From assembly GCA_905214435.1 (NCBI GenBank), contig CAJMMA010000004.1, positions 1 to 64,000 on the forward strand: a stretch of DNA of 64,000 nucleotides, read 5' to 3'. Origin of the DNA: an uncultured bacterium. GTDB taxonomy: Bacteria; Actinomycetota; Coriobacteriia; Coriobacteriales; Coriobacteriaceae. Shown in pieces: positions 34,781 to 43,418 of this stretch. A program made the translations under genes and the position numbers. The notes under the pieces were generated by a model. That model did not search any database. It worked only from the letters and a program-made list of their open reading frames with translations, and had not been told where the DNA came from. The number at the start of each line of letters is the position of its first letter. Position 1 is the stretch's first letter.

Positions 34781-35848
34781 CTACCTTGAGTTCTTGATGC
34801 GGCGTGTGGCTGTGGCGGTTATTCCGAGTCCTGCGGCGGCGATTCCTGCGAGTGTGATTGCGCTCGGCGCTGCGTCGCTCGTGTTCGCGAGCTTGCCGGC
34901 GGTCGTATCTGCTTGCTTGCCGCTGCTCGAGTTCGCCTGCTTGGTGGAGCTTGGCGGGGTATTTTTGCCGGTCGCGGGCGAGCCGGTGGGCTGTGTCGCC
35001 TCGGCCGGTTGCGCCGAGTTGGAGGGAGGCGTCGTCTCGGTCGGTTGCGTTATCTCGGGCGAGGTGGCCTTGTCTGCCGCGGCCTTTGCCTCTTCGTATG
35101 CCTTGCAGGCGTCGTCATAGGCCGTTTGCGCTTTTTTCAAATTGTCGAGGAGCGCATCTCGCCAGGCTATGAACCGGTCGATATCGCCTTTATATTTCTC
35201 TACAGCACGTTCACAGTTATTAACTCGTCTTTCCTGATTTCTGAGGCGGTACTGGAACTCGCGGAGCTCCTCTTCGCAATGGCCTACTTGCGCTTTTGCC
35301 GTTACGATCTCACTGTGCAACTGCTTTATTTGCTGTTTAACAGTTTCGACAAACTCCTCGTAGCCGAGTGCTTCGAGTGTCTTAAGCATCTCAAGTTTCT
35401 TGTCTAATTCTGCCTGGAGCTCGCATACCCGGTTGATGGCCCCGTCGTATTTGGCTTGGGCTGCATCGATGTCCGCTTGCATGGTGGGAAGGAGTCCCCT
35501 CTCTTCGGCGGCTTGCGCCGCCATCTTGTCGCGGAGCTCTTGAAAACGGGCAATGTCATCATTGAATCTCGCAATTTTCTCGGGACTTGCGGCGTCTTTT
35601 GCGGCCTCGAGTTTTTTGAGCGCTTCCTGCATGGCTGCATACGCTTTTTCTTTTGCGGCGGCCGCGTCTTCTGTCTGCGGGGCGCCCGAATTGCCGTTGG
35701 CGGCGCTCGTCTGCGAAACGGCCGCACCGGTGGGGGAACTGGTTTCTGCCGCGATCGCCGTTGCGGGGGCGATTCCCGCGATAAGTGCCGCGGAAAGGGC
35801 GATGCCCAAGGTTGTTCGTCTTGCTCTTCTCGCGAGAATGTCGTTCAT
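34781..35848 (-). CDS. Coiled-coil surface protein paralogue with altered sorting motif (LANTS)
   Basis: This 355-residue paralogue of the protein at 33512 has an identical signal-peptide region, a longer coiled coil (extra heptads around residues 130-160) and a longer linker with extra Ser/Lys/Ala repeats. At the sorting position it reads LANTS (320-324) instead of LANTG, while the hydrophobic segment and RRIKNSR tail are kept. Sortases cleave between Thr and Gly, so loss of Gly should block or weaken anchoring. The protein may stay membrane-bound through its C-terminal helix. Start and ribosome site match the paralogue. Confidence 0.83.
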   Translation of the reverse strand: MNDILARRARRTTLGIALSAALIAGIAPATAIAAETSSPTGAAVSQTSAANGNSGAPQTEDAAAAKEKAYAAMQEALKKLEAAKDAASPEKIARFNDDIARFQELRDKMAAQAAEERGLLPTMQADIDAAQAKYDGAINRVCELQAELDKKLEMLKTLEALGYEEFVETVKQQIKQLHSEIVTAKAQVGHCEEELREFQYRLRNQERRVNNCERAVEKYKGDIDRFIAWRDALLDNLKKAQTAYDDACKAYEEAKAAADKATSPEITQPTETTPPSNSAQPAEATQPTGSPATGKNTPPSSTKQANSSSGKQADTTAGKLANTSDAAPSAITLAGIAAAGLGITATATRRIKNSR

Positions 35849-36057
35849 CTCGGCACCTCATTTCAAGGGTCGGCGACTAACTTGGTAGCACTAATGTAAG
35901 TATACCAAGCGATTGGCCCGCCACTGGCTGGGTGTGCGCGTATGCTCCTCTGAAAACTGAATCCCGTTAGAAATGACGAGTTGTTTACGCTTCTTTTGGG
36001 GTGGCGGTACTATCATGGTTCGAATTGAATGTGGATGATGATAGGGAGCGCCTATAC

Positions 36058-37929
36058 ATGATTGAGTTGCTCAGGCGTTTTGGTGGTAAGTTTCGCCGAT
36101 ATATGGTGATCGGCCCTGCGTGCAAGTTGATCGAAGTGATCTTTGACCTGCTGACGCCGCTGGTGATTGCCCAGATGATCGATAAGGGCATTGGCTCGCA
36201 CGACGTGGACGCCGTCGTCCACTACGGCATGGTGCTTGCCGCCATGGCCGTGATCGGCATCTCGTTTACGCTCGTCTGCCAAAAGATGGCGGCGCTCACC
36301 TCGCAGGGCATGGGTACTGACATTCGCGGCGCACTCTACCAGCACATCAACAAGCTGAGCTATGCCGAACTCGATCGCTTTGGCACGCCGTCGCTCATCA
36401 CGCGTATCACCAACGATGTCAACCAGGTGCAGCTTGCCGTGGCGCTGGGCGTGCGCATGCTCATCCGCTGGCCCTTCTTGGCGGTGGGCTCTATGTGCGC
36501 GGCCCTTGCCATCGACCTTAAGCTCGGCATGATCTTTTTGATTTGCACGCCCGCCATCGGCCTGGTGTTTTGGTTTGTCATGGCGCGCTGCATTCCCTAC
36601 TACAAGCAGCTGCAGGCAAAGCTCGACCGCATCGCGCTTATCTGCCGCGAGGGGCTTTCGGGCGCCCGCGTTGTTCGCGCCTTTGTGCGTGAGGACCACG
36701 AGCGCGAGCGTTTTGCCCAAGCCGCCGATGACCAGGCCAATACCGCCATCGCGGTGGGCAAGCTCTCGTCAATCCTTAATCCCGTCACGTTTTTGGTGAT
36801 GAACCTGGGCGTGTGCGCCATCCTGTGGGTGGGCGGCATCCAGGTCAACGTGGGCGAGCTTACGCAGGGCCAGGTCATGGCGTTTGTGAACTACATGACG
36901 CAGACCCTGACCTCCATCGTGTACGTCGCCAACCTGGTCGTGGTCTTTACCAAGGCGAGCGCGAGTGCTTCGCGTATCAACGAGGTGCTCAACTGCGTGC
37001 CGAGCATCACCGACGAGGGCAACGAGCCGGTCGCACTGCCCGAGCCGAGCGCGATGGGCAACGCTGTTCCGGTTCCCGCGTTGAGCTTGAGTCATGCGAG
37101 CTTCTCCTTTGGCGCTGGCGCTGCCAACGCCGTCAACGATGTGACCCTGGAGCTCCCGCTGGGCAAGACGCTTGGCATTATTGGCGGTACGGGCAGCGGC
37201 AAGTCCACGCTCGTCTCGCTTATCCCGCGCCTGTACGATGCGGGCGCCGGCAGTGTGAGCGTGATGGGCGCCGACGTGCGCACCTGGCCGCTCGATCAGC
37301 TGCGCCATGTGGTCGCGACCGTTCCGCAGCGAGCGTCGCTGGTGAGCGGCACCATCCGCAGCAACCTGACCTGGCGTGACGAGTCGGCGACCGACGAGGA
37401 GCTCTGGGCGGCGCTCGACATGGCGCAGGCGAGCGAGTTCGTGCGCAACAAGCCCCAAGCCCTGGATGCCCCGGTCGAGGCGGGCGGCAAGAACTTTAGC
37501 GGCGGTCAGCGCCAGCGCCTGACTATCGCGCGCGCCTTAGTGGGCTCGCCGCAGGTTCTGATCATGGACGATTCTGCCTCGGCGCTCGACTTTAAGACCG
37601 ACGCGGCGCTTCGCCACGCCATCCGCGAGCGCAGCGTGCGCGGTGCCGCCGAGGGCGGGCTGCCGCTCACAACCGTCATCGTGAGCCAGCGCGTTTCGAC
37701 CGTGCGCGACGCCGACATGATCTGCGTGCTCGATCACGGTTCGGTCGCGGGCCTGGGCACGCACGATGAGCTGTACGCGACCTGCCAGCTCTATCGCGAG
37801 ATTTGCCAGTCGCAGCTGCGCCGCGAGGAGCTCGAGGGCCAGCAGGGGAGCACGACGCCCACGCCCACCCCAAGACTCGCGTCCGCTCCGACCGCCCCCG
37901 CATCCGTCTGCGCAAAGGAGGGCTGCTAA
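36058..37929 (+). CDS. ABC exporter half-transporter, degenerate catalytic-site subunit (second pair)
   Basis: This 623-residue protein has six membrane segments and an ATPase with GGTGSGKST, FSGGQRQRLTIARAL and VLIMDDSASALD, again with Asp instead of the catalytic Glu. It resembles the gene at 21997 and is likewise followed by a partner with a normal catalytic site. The ATG at 36058 follows ATAGGGAGCG; the frame is open upstream to a GTG at 36001. The C-terminal 35 residues are a Pro/Thr/Ala-rich tail not needed for the fold. No regulator gene is adjacent, unlike the first pair. Confidence 0.88.
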   Translation: MIELLRRFGGKFRRYMVIGPACKLIEVIFDLLTPLVIAQMIDKGIGSHDVDAVVHYGMVLAAMAVIGISFTLVCQKMAALTSQGMGTDIRGALYQHINKLSYAELDRFGTPSLITRITNDVNQVQLAVALGVRMLIRWPFLAVGSMCAALAIDLKLGMIFLICTPAIGLVFWFVMARCIPYYKQLQAKLDRIALICREGLSGARVVRAFVREDHERERFAQAADDQANTAIAVGKLSSILNPVTFLVMNLGVCAILWVGGIQVNVGELTQGQVMAFVNYMTQTLTSIVYVANLVVVFTKASASASRINEVLNCVPSITDEGNEPVALPEPSAMGNAVPVPALSLSHASFSFGAGAANAVNDVTLELPLGKTLGIIGGTGSGKSTLVSLIPRLYDAGAGSVSVMGADVRTWPLDQLRHVVATVPQRASLVSGTIRSNLTWRDESATDEELWAALDMAQASEFVRNKPQALDAPVEAGGKNFSGGQRQRLTIARALVGSPQVLIMDDSASALDFKTDAALRHAIRERSVRGAAEGGLPLTTVIVSQRVSTVRDADMICVLDHGSVAGLGTHDELYATCQLYREICQSQLRREELEGQQGSTTPTPTPRLASAPTAPASVCAKEGC

Positions 37930-39789
37930 ATGAATCCGTACACTTCCTCCGGTTCGGTCGCCACGATGACGGCCAACGTGTCCGGCAACGATAACCTCAA
38001 CGACCTGGGTGACGGTCCGCGCCAGCCCGGCGACCCCGAGCGCTATCCCGCCGGTGCGGTGACTCGCCGCCTGCTGGGCTATGTTCGTCCGCACCGCGTC
38101 TCGTTTGCAGCGTCGTTTGTGAGTGCCGCCGTCTCGGTGATCCTGCAGCTCTACACGCCCATCCTCATTGGCGAGGGCATCGACCTGATCGTTGCCGCGG
38201 GCCAGGTGGACTTCGATGCGCTGCTGCTGCTCGTTACCAAACTCGCGCTCGTCGTGGTGGGAGCAGCGTCCTTCCAGTGGCTGCAGGGCTATTGCGTCAA
38301 CCGCCTGTCCTACGAAACGGTGCGTGACATGCGCGTGGAGGCAAGTGACAAGCTCAGCCGCATGCCGCTCAGCTTTATCGACAGTCATGCCCACGGCGAC
38401 CTTATGAGCCGCGTGGTCAATGACGTCGACCAGGTGGGCGACGGTCTGCTGCAGGGCTTTACGCAGCTCTTTACCGGCGTCATCACCATCGTGGGCACGC
38501 TTGCGTTTATGCTTTCCATCAATCTGACCATGACGCTCGTGGTGGTGCTCGTCACGCCGCTTTCCATCTTTGCGGCCGGCGCCATCGCCAAGCTCTCCAA
38601 CAAGAGCTTTACGGCCCAGCAGCGCATCCAAGGCCAGCTCGGTGGCCATATCGAGGAATACGTGGGCGAGCAAAAGCTCGTGGACGCGTTTGCCTACGGC
38701 TCGAGCGCTCAGCAGCGCTTCGATGCTCTCAACGCCGAGCTTTATACGGCAGGTGAGCGCGCGCAGTTTATGGGCTCGCTCTCTAACCCCGGCACGCGCT
38801 TTATCAACAACATCATCTACGCCGTGGTCGCCGTGATCGGCTGCGCCGGCGTGATCACGGGTGTGCCCGCGGCGCTTACGGTGGGCGGCGTGCAGATTTT
38901 CCTGTCCTACGCCAACCAGTACACCAAGCCGTTCAACGAGGTCACCAACGTCATTACGCAAATCCAGACGGCGTATGCCTCGGCGCGCCGCATGTTTGCA
39001 CTGCTCGACGCCCGTGAGCAAGAGCCCGATGCGCCAGATGCCGTGGAGCTTGCTGCCCCACAGGGCGAGGTGACCTTTGAGCACGTGGACTTTAGCTACG
39101 TGCCCGACCGCAAGCTGCTGCAGGATATCTGCATCGATGCCAAGCCCGGCATGCGCTTTGCCCTGGTCGGCCCCACGGGCTGTGGCAAGACAACGCTCAT
39201 CAACCTGTTGCTGCGCTTTTACGATATCGACGCCGGTCGCATTGCGGTCGATGGCCGTTCCTCGCGTGACTACACGCGCGCAAGCCTGCGCCGTGCCTTT
39301 GGCATGGTGCTGCAGGACACTTGGCTGTTTGAGGGCACCGTGGCGGAAAACATCGCTTACGGTTGCCCGGATGCCACGCGCGAACAGGTTATCGAGGCTG
39401 CCAAGCGCGCGCATGCGCACAAGTTTATCGTGCAGCTGCCAGGCGGCTACGATACGGTGATCGGCGAGGACGGCGGCACGTTTAGCCAAGGTCAAAAACA
39501 GCTGCTGTGCATCGCGCGCGCCATGCTCACCGACCCGGCGATCTTGCTGCTGGACGAGGCGACCTCGAGCATCGATACGCGCACCGAGCTGCAGGTTCAG
39601 GCGGCATTCGACGAGCTCATGGCTGGCCGCACAAGTTTTGTGGTGGCGCATCGCCTGTCGACGATCCGCAATGCCGACTGCATTCTGGTGATGCGCGACG
39701 GACGGATTATCGAGCGCGGCACGCACGACGAGCTGCTAGCGGCAGACGGCTTCTACGCCGAACTCTACCGCAGCCAATTCGCCCAGTGA
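37930..39789 (+). CDS. ABC exporter half-transporter, canonical catalytic subunit (second pair)
   Basis: This 619-residue partner starts at the base after the preceding stop, with AAAGGAGG as ribosome site, so translation is coupled. About 40 polar residues precede the six membrane segments. The ATPase has GPTGCGKTT, FSQGQKQLLCIARAML and LLLDEATSSID with the catalytic Glu present. Together with the previous gene it should form a heterodimeric exporter of unknown substrate. The gene is convergent with an AAA/DUF4143 gene 28 bases away. Confidence 0.9.
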   Translation: MNPYTSSGSVATMTANVSGNDNLNDLGDGPRQPGDPERYPAGAVTRRLLGYVRPHRVSFAASFVSAAVSVILQLYTPILIGEGIDLIVAAGQVDFDALLLLVTKLALVVVGAASFQWLQGYCVNRLSYETVRDMRVEASDKLSRMPLSFIDSHAHGDLMSRVVNDVDQVGDGLLQGFTQLFTGVITIVGTLAFMLSINLTMTLVVVLVTPLSIFAAGAIAKLSNKSFTAQQRIQGQLGGHIEEYVGEQKLVDAFAYGSSAQQRFDALNAELYTAGERAQFMGSLSNPGTRFINNIIYAVVAVIGCAGVITGVPAALTVGGVQIFLSYANQYTKPFNEVTNVITQIQTAYASARRMFALLDAREQEPDAPDAVELAAPQGEVTFEHVDFSYVPDRKLLQDICIDAKPGMRFALVGPTGCGKTTLINLLLRFYDIDAGRIAVDGRSSRDYTRASLRRAFGMVLQDTWLFEGTVAENIAYGCPDATREQVIEAAKRAHAHKFIVQLPGGYDTVIGEDGGTFSQGQKQLLCIARAMLTDPAILLLDEATSSIDTRTELQVQAAFDELMAGRTSFVVAHRLSTIRNADCILVMRDGRIIERGTHDELLAADGFYAELYRSQFAQ

Positions 39790-39817
39790 GCAAGCCCGTG
39801 GGGCATGTAATGCAGCG

Positions 39818-41083
39818 CTAGGGCGCGAGTGTGTCAACGGGGGCAACGATAATGCCCTCGGGCGTTGTATGGGCTGGCATGCCGAACCCGATGACGATGA
39901 GCTTGGCCGCGGGTGGTCTCTCGCCACGCTCGACAAGTTTGCGCTCGAGTCGAAGCAGGTTTGCAGATGCCTCGGGGATCTGCGGACTTCCGAGTTTAAT
40001 TTCCACGGCAATCCAAGTTCCATCGCGCCTGTGTATAACGGCATCGACCTCGAGATCGTCGGCGTCATGGTAGTGGGACACCGATGAGTCATTTGCGGCT
40101 GCAAGGACCTTAAGGTCGTGCAGGACGAGGGATTCGAAGAGCAGTCCCAGCGTCTTCGGGTCGGATGCCAATGACTCTGGATTTGCTCCGAGCAGTGCGA
40201 CGGCAAGCGAAGGGTCGGCGAGGTGCCTTTTTGCACTTTGCCGCAGCTTTACCGGAGACCTGAGCGCCGGATGCCAAGCCGGGATATCATCGATGATGTG
40301 TATTCTGCGCAAGGCATCCGTATAGCGCCGCAGCGTACTTCTCGATACCTCACCGCCGAGGTCTTTCTCAAGAGACTTTTCGCCGGCAAGAGTGGATTCG
40401 TTGCGCGCAAGCGAAGACAGAAGAGCCCTGACTTTCTCTGGGTCACGCTTCACGCCGTCAACCCTCGAAACATCCGATTCGCAGACACCGTCGATGTAGG
40501 CAGCGGATATACGCATTGCATCGGCAGTCGTCTTGCCAACCGCCTGAGGCCAACCACCACGGCATAGCAAATCGGCGATATCGGCGATGCCGTTGATGGA
40601 TCCAAGTGCCGCTTTGATGGGGCATCCGTTAAGCAGCGTTTCGAGCGAGACCGCCCCTGAGGAAACCCCGAGTTCGGCCAGAGTCATTGTTTCCATGCGC
40701 AAACGTGATATGCGCCCGATGCCGCTGTGCATCGGTTGGTCGGCGTCGTTTGGTGTTGCTGACCCCGTAAGCAAAAACTGCCCTGGCTCACCGGTCCGAC
40801 GATCGCATTCGAAACGTATTGCGTCCCACAGTTTTGGCTCTTCCTGCCACTCATCGATGAGTCTCGGCGTTGCGCCGACTATTGCTTGAGCTGGGTCGAT
40901 CCTGGCAAGCTGCAGTGCGGCAAAGTCTCCGGCAGGGTCGGAGAGAGACAACGATGATTCAGCGAATCGCTGGGCCGTAGTCGTCTTTCCGCACCACTTC
41001 GGTCCCTGAATGAGCACGGCACCAAAAATGCCAAGATCGCGTTCGATTGAGCGATCGATACATCTACTCATATACCTAGTCAT
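39818..41083 (-). CDS. AAA-family ATPase with C-terminal DUF4143 domain (second copy)
   Basis: This 421-residue protein has Walker A LIQGPKWCGKTTTAQ (about residues 25-40), Walker B PRLIDEWQEEP, LLTGSATP and the C-terminal DUF4143-type segment with HYHDADDLEVDAVIHRRDG and AVEIKLG, a restriction-nuclease-like D-x-x-x-K pattern. The ATG at 41083 is chosen for the GGCGGGAAG upstream; an ATG at 41098 is possible. It differs clearly from the protein at 11269, so it is not a recent copy. A 23-base tandem repeat array lies 77-191 bases upstream of its start. The cellular role is unknown. Confidence 0.8.
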   Translation of the reverse strand: MTRYMSRCIDRSIERDLGIFGAVLIQGPKWCGKTTTAQRFAESSLSLSDPAGDFAALQLARIDPAQAIVGATPRLIDEWQEEPKLWDAIRFECDRRTGEPGQFLLTGSATPNDADQPMHSGIGRISRLRMETMTLAELGVSSGAVSLETLLNGCPIKAALGSINGIADIADLLCRGGWPQAVGKTTADAMRISAAYIDGVCESDVSRVDGVKRDPEKVRALLSSLARNESTLAGEKSLEKDLGGEVSRSTLRRYTDALRRIHIIDDIPAWHPALRSPVKLRQSAKRHLADPSLAVALLGANPESLASDPKTLGLLFESLVLHDLKVLAAANDSSVSHYHDADDLEVDAVIHRRDGTWIAVEIKLGSPQIPEASANLLRLERKLVERGERPPAAKLIVIGFGMPAHTTPEGIIVAPVDTLAP

Positions 41084-41159
41084 CGTACTTCCCGCCATTC
41101 AAAGAAACATTTTGTTTTATAGCATCTTACCAGCGCGTAAAACATTTTGATGAAAAACC

Positions 41160-41274
41160 ACGACACAATTTGATGGTATTCCGTGAAACAAATTGACGAT
41201 ATTATGTGAAACAATTTGACGGCGTTTTGTGAAACAGTTTTTCGGCCATTCGTGAAACGTTCTGTGGCGGTTTC
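41160..41274. repeat. Tandem array of five 23-base repeats
   Basis: Units start at 41160, 41183, 41206, 41229 and 41252, exactly 23 bases apart. The consensus is GTGAAACAATTTGACGGYRT plus three bases. The first unit (ACGACACAATTTGATGG) and the last are the most diverged. The array is AT-rich and lies in the 341 bases between the divergent ATPase and flavodoxin genes. It contains no gene. Confidence 0.88.
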
Positions 41275-41424
41275 AATCCGAAGTACATACTGTTCGAAAT
41301 CTGTCCAAAGATGTCGTCTGCGTCGCCAATCGACAGACGGTGGTTTACATCTGTCACGTTAGTACTAAGATATTCATCTAATAAATTGCATTAGTGGCTT
41401 TAGTTTTGGGGGAAACGAGGCAGC

Positions 41425-41982
41425 GTGACTATGACGTGCGCTTTGGTGGTTAACAGCAAGAGCGGTAATACCAGGATGGTTTCGGGGGCGATCAAGCGCG
41501 CCCTGCAGGCTGCGGGCGTTGAGTTTGTCCACGCCGCCGCGTTGAGCGATGATGCAGATCCGGAGCAGGTCGCGCACGAGGCAGAGGGTGCCTGCGCGGC
41601 CGACATGGTGCTCGTCGGTTTTTGGTGCGACAAGGGCGCGTGCACGCCTTCGGTCGCGGCGTTGCTCTCTGCCTTGCACGGCAAGCGCGTGTTCCTGTTT
41701 GGCACCTGCGGCTTTGGGGCCGACCAGAGCTATTACCAGCAGATTATCGACCGCGTAACTTCCAATCTGGCCGTGGATGCCGAGCTTGCGGGCTGGGCGA
41801 TGTGTCAGGGTAAGATGGGCCCTGCGGTCAAACAGCGCTACGAGGCCATGCTCGAGCAAGATCCCGACAACGCCCGATTTAAGATGCTGCTCGACAACTG
41901 GGTTGCCGCGAAGGACCATCCCACCAAGGAAGACCTGGACAACATGGCTGCAGCCGCCAAGAAGGCCGTGCTGGGAGAGTAG
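41425..41982 (+). CDS. Flavodoxin-family protein
   Basis: This protein of about 185 residues has an N-terminal FMN phosphate loop, VVNSKSGNTRM, then FWCDKGACTPSV and a FGTCGFGADQSYY segment, the positions of the flavin-binding loops. The C-terminal third is helical. It would carry electrons or reduce a small substrate in the cytoplasm. Similar short flavodoxins accompany reductases in gut Firmicutes and Actinobacteria, but no partner is adjacent here. The start is GTG at 41425 or ATG at 41431; both lie near GAGG. A terminator follows. Confidence 0.82.
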   Translation: MTMTCALVVNSKSGNTRMVSGAIKRALQAAGVEFVHAAALSDDADPEQVAHEAEGACAADMVLVGFWCDKGACTPSVAALLSALHGKRVFLFGTCGFGADQSYYQQIIDRVTSNLAVDAELAGWAMCQGKMGPAVKQRYEAMLEQDPDNARFKMLLDNWVAAKDHPTKEDLDNMAAAAKKAVLGE

Positions 41983-42025
41983 CTTCGCCGTTCGTGGTCC
42001 TTCGTGCAAAACAATACAAATGTGA

Positions 42026-42054
42026 AAGCCTCGAAGTTCTCGAGGCTTTTTTCG
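42026..42054 (+). terminator. Rho-independent terminator after the flavodoxin gene
   Basis: AAGCCTCGA pairs with TCGAGGCTT around AGTTC, followed by TTTTTT. Confidence 0.88.
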
Positions 42055-42060
42055 TGACAC

Positions 42061-42400
42061 GAGGGCGCCCCTTTATTGATGGAAGGCCTAATAAGCTGAT
42101 TGCTCTATGCCCGGATGTGTGCGGAGTGGGATGGGATTTCCGGATGGGTGGAGTTGCGGAAGCTGCGTCCCGGAATTTGCCTTTGGAATGGGATGCGGTT
42201 TCCCGGTGAAGGGCTCTGTGGAAACTACATCCCAGCATTCGGTCGAGAAATGGGATGAAGTTTCCGGTTGAGGGTCTTGGCGGAAAGTGCGACCCGGAAT
42301 TTGTGATCGAAGCGGGATACGGCTTCCCAACGGGGGCACAAGCGGAAGCCGCATCCCACTCCGGACGGGAATTCTGGGACACGGTTTTCAGAGGGTTATG
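42061..42400 (+). repeat. Left flanking array: five hairpin units with 62-base period
   Basis: A conserved leader (GAGGGCGCCCCTTTATTGA, then GGAAGGCCTAATAAGC) is followed by units whose GGGAT/GGGAC starts fall at 42128, 42190, 42252, 42314 and 42376, each 62 bases apart. Each of the first four units is an imperfect palindrome of the form GGGATG...TTTCC, about 15 bases, GGAAA...CGTCCC. The same leader and array, in the same orientation, occur at 51805-52140 on the other side of the surface-fibre locus. No open reading frame explains it. Confidence 0.92.
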
Positions 42401-42472
42401 GGCTGCGAACTACATGGGGCTGTCATAAAACTCCAGTAAAAGGGGTCGGAAATAAAGGACACTTCCAGCAAT

Positions 42473-42505
42473 TTGTTTTAATGTGGGGGGGGGTACCATT
42501 ATTTT
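42473..42505 (+). promoter_or_regulatory. Run of nine G in a possible promoter spacer upstream of the fibre locus
   Basis: G9 occupies 42485-42493. A -35-like TTGTTT (42473-42478) and a -10-like CATTAT (42497-42502) flank it with an 18-base spacer. Changes in the G tract would alter spacer length, as in slipped-strand phase variation. The surrounding 380 bases (42409-42790) are AT-rich and non-coding, so this is the likely control region of the operon. Confidence 0.5.
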
Positions 42506-42790
42506 AGTTTCGCAAAAAATAATCCCTCTATGGGGAAGTTGCGTAGGGGGTTAGTCACAGATATTGGATAAAGCAGACCAATTTGGGGATAAATGACCAC
42601 TTACGCCAAAATTAGTAGCATTTAGCGACAAAACATTGAAAAATGTGTAGCACATCGCTATGTTTTTATTACGAAAAGATTCCAAATTGGCTTATTTCGG
42701 ACTCACTTTTCAAGCGCCTTGCGGTTCCTGTTGAAACTTGCTGACCTTTGGATGGGTCGAATAGGTCCTCAAGGGGGATGAATTATCACT

Positions 42791-43348
42791 TTGACGGCGC
42801 GTAGACTCAAACGATTTATTGCACTTTTGAGTAGCTTGGCGTTCGCGCTTGTCATAGCCCTTGCCGTTGTTTCTTTTGTTCCTCGTGCATTTGGATACAT
42901 GCCCTTTGCTGTGCTCTCGGGCTCTATGGAACCCGATCTTCCCGTTGGCTCCATGGTGTTTGTCCGCCAGGTTGAGCCAACGGATATTACCGTGGGCGAC
43001 AATGCAACCTTTTACCGATCGGACGGCGCCGTGGTGACGCACCAGGTGTACGAGATCGACCCTGCCGCGCAGATGATCGGCACGCAGGGAATTGCGAACA
43101 AAAATGCAGACGGAAGCATCATGCACGATGCCGAGCAGACGCCTTTTTCGAGTGTTATCGGCACTGTTTCTTTTTGTGTCCCTTACCTGGGCTTCGTTAA
43201 CGCATATTGCACGACGATGCCCGGTTTGCTTGTTGTGGTGGCCGTTCTGGCGCTGCTGGCCGCGGCGTCGATTGTGCTCGATCGGATGGTTCCCGACGAG
43301 CCTGCGGGCAAGCATACCCGCGTGCATGCGAGGGAGCGGCGTTCATAG
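42791..43348 (+). CDS. Signal peptidase I, SipW/ER type
   Basis: This 185-residue membrane protease of family S26 has an N-terminal membrane anchor (about 9-30). The nucleophile Ser45 is in VLSGSMEPDLPVGS. DGAVVTHQVYEI provides His84, where ordinary bacterial enzymes have Lys, which defines the SipW/archaeal/ER subtype. A second hydrophobic segment lies near the C-terminus. SipW enzymes process a special class of precursors such as TasA and CalY; three candidate substrates are encoded downstream. The start appears to be TTG at 42791, about 13 bases after AAGGGGG, because the frame is closed just upstream. Confidence 0.9.
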   Translation: MTARRLKRFIALLSSLAFALVIALAVVSFVPRAFGYMPFAVLSGSMEPDLPVGSMVFVRQVEPTDITVGDNATFYRSDGAVVTHQVYEIDPAAQMIGTQGIANKNADGSIMHDAEQTPFSSVIGTVSFCVPYLGFVNAYCTTMPGLLVVVAVLALLAAASIVLDRMVPDEPAGKHTRVHARERRS

Positions 43349-43418
43349 CGGCAGGGAAAAGCGTCGGCGGCGGTAGGGGCCGTTGCCGGGGAAAACGATT
43401 CTCGAAAGGAAGAGAACG

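Larger units (their letters stand above)
33325..35955. repeat. Tandem duplication of about 1.3 kb carrying two surface-protein genes
   Basis: ATTAAATCTATCCCTTAAGG begins at 33325 and again at 34591. Each is followed by a diverged spacer, the same terminator stem, a surface-protein gene on the minus strand, an identical signal-peptide region and the same upstream tract ending TAATGTAAGTATA. The unit repeats after 1266 bases. The second copy has insertions in the coiled-coil and linker-coding parts. Confidence 0.85.

Noticed and set aside
41160..41274. CRISPR array in the 23-base repeats
   Set aside because: Units are contiguous without spacers and too short.
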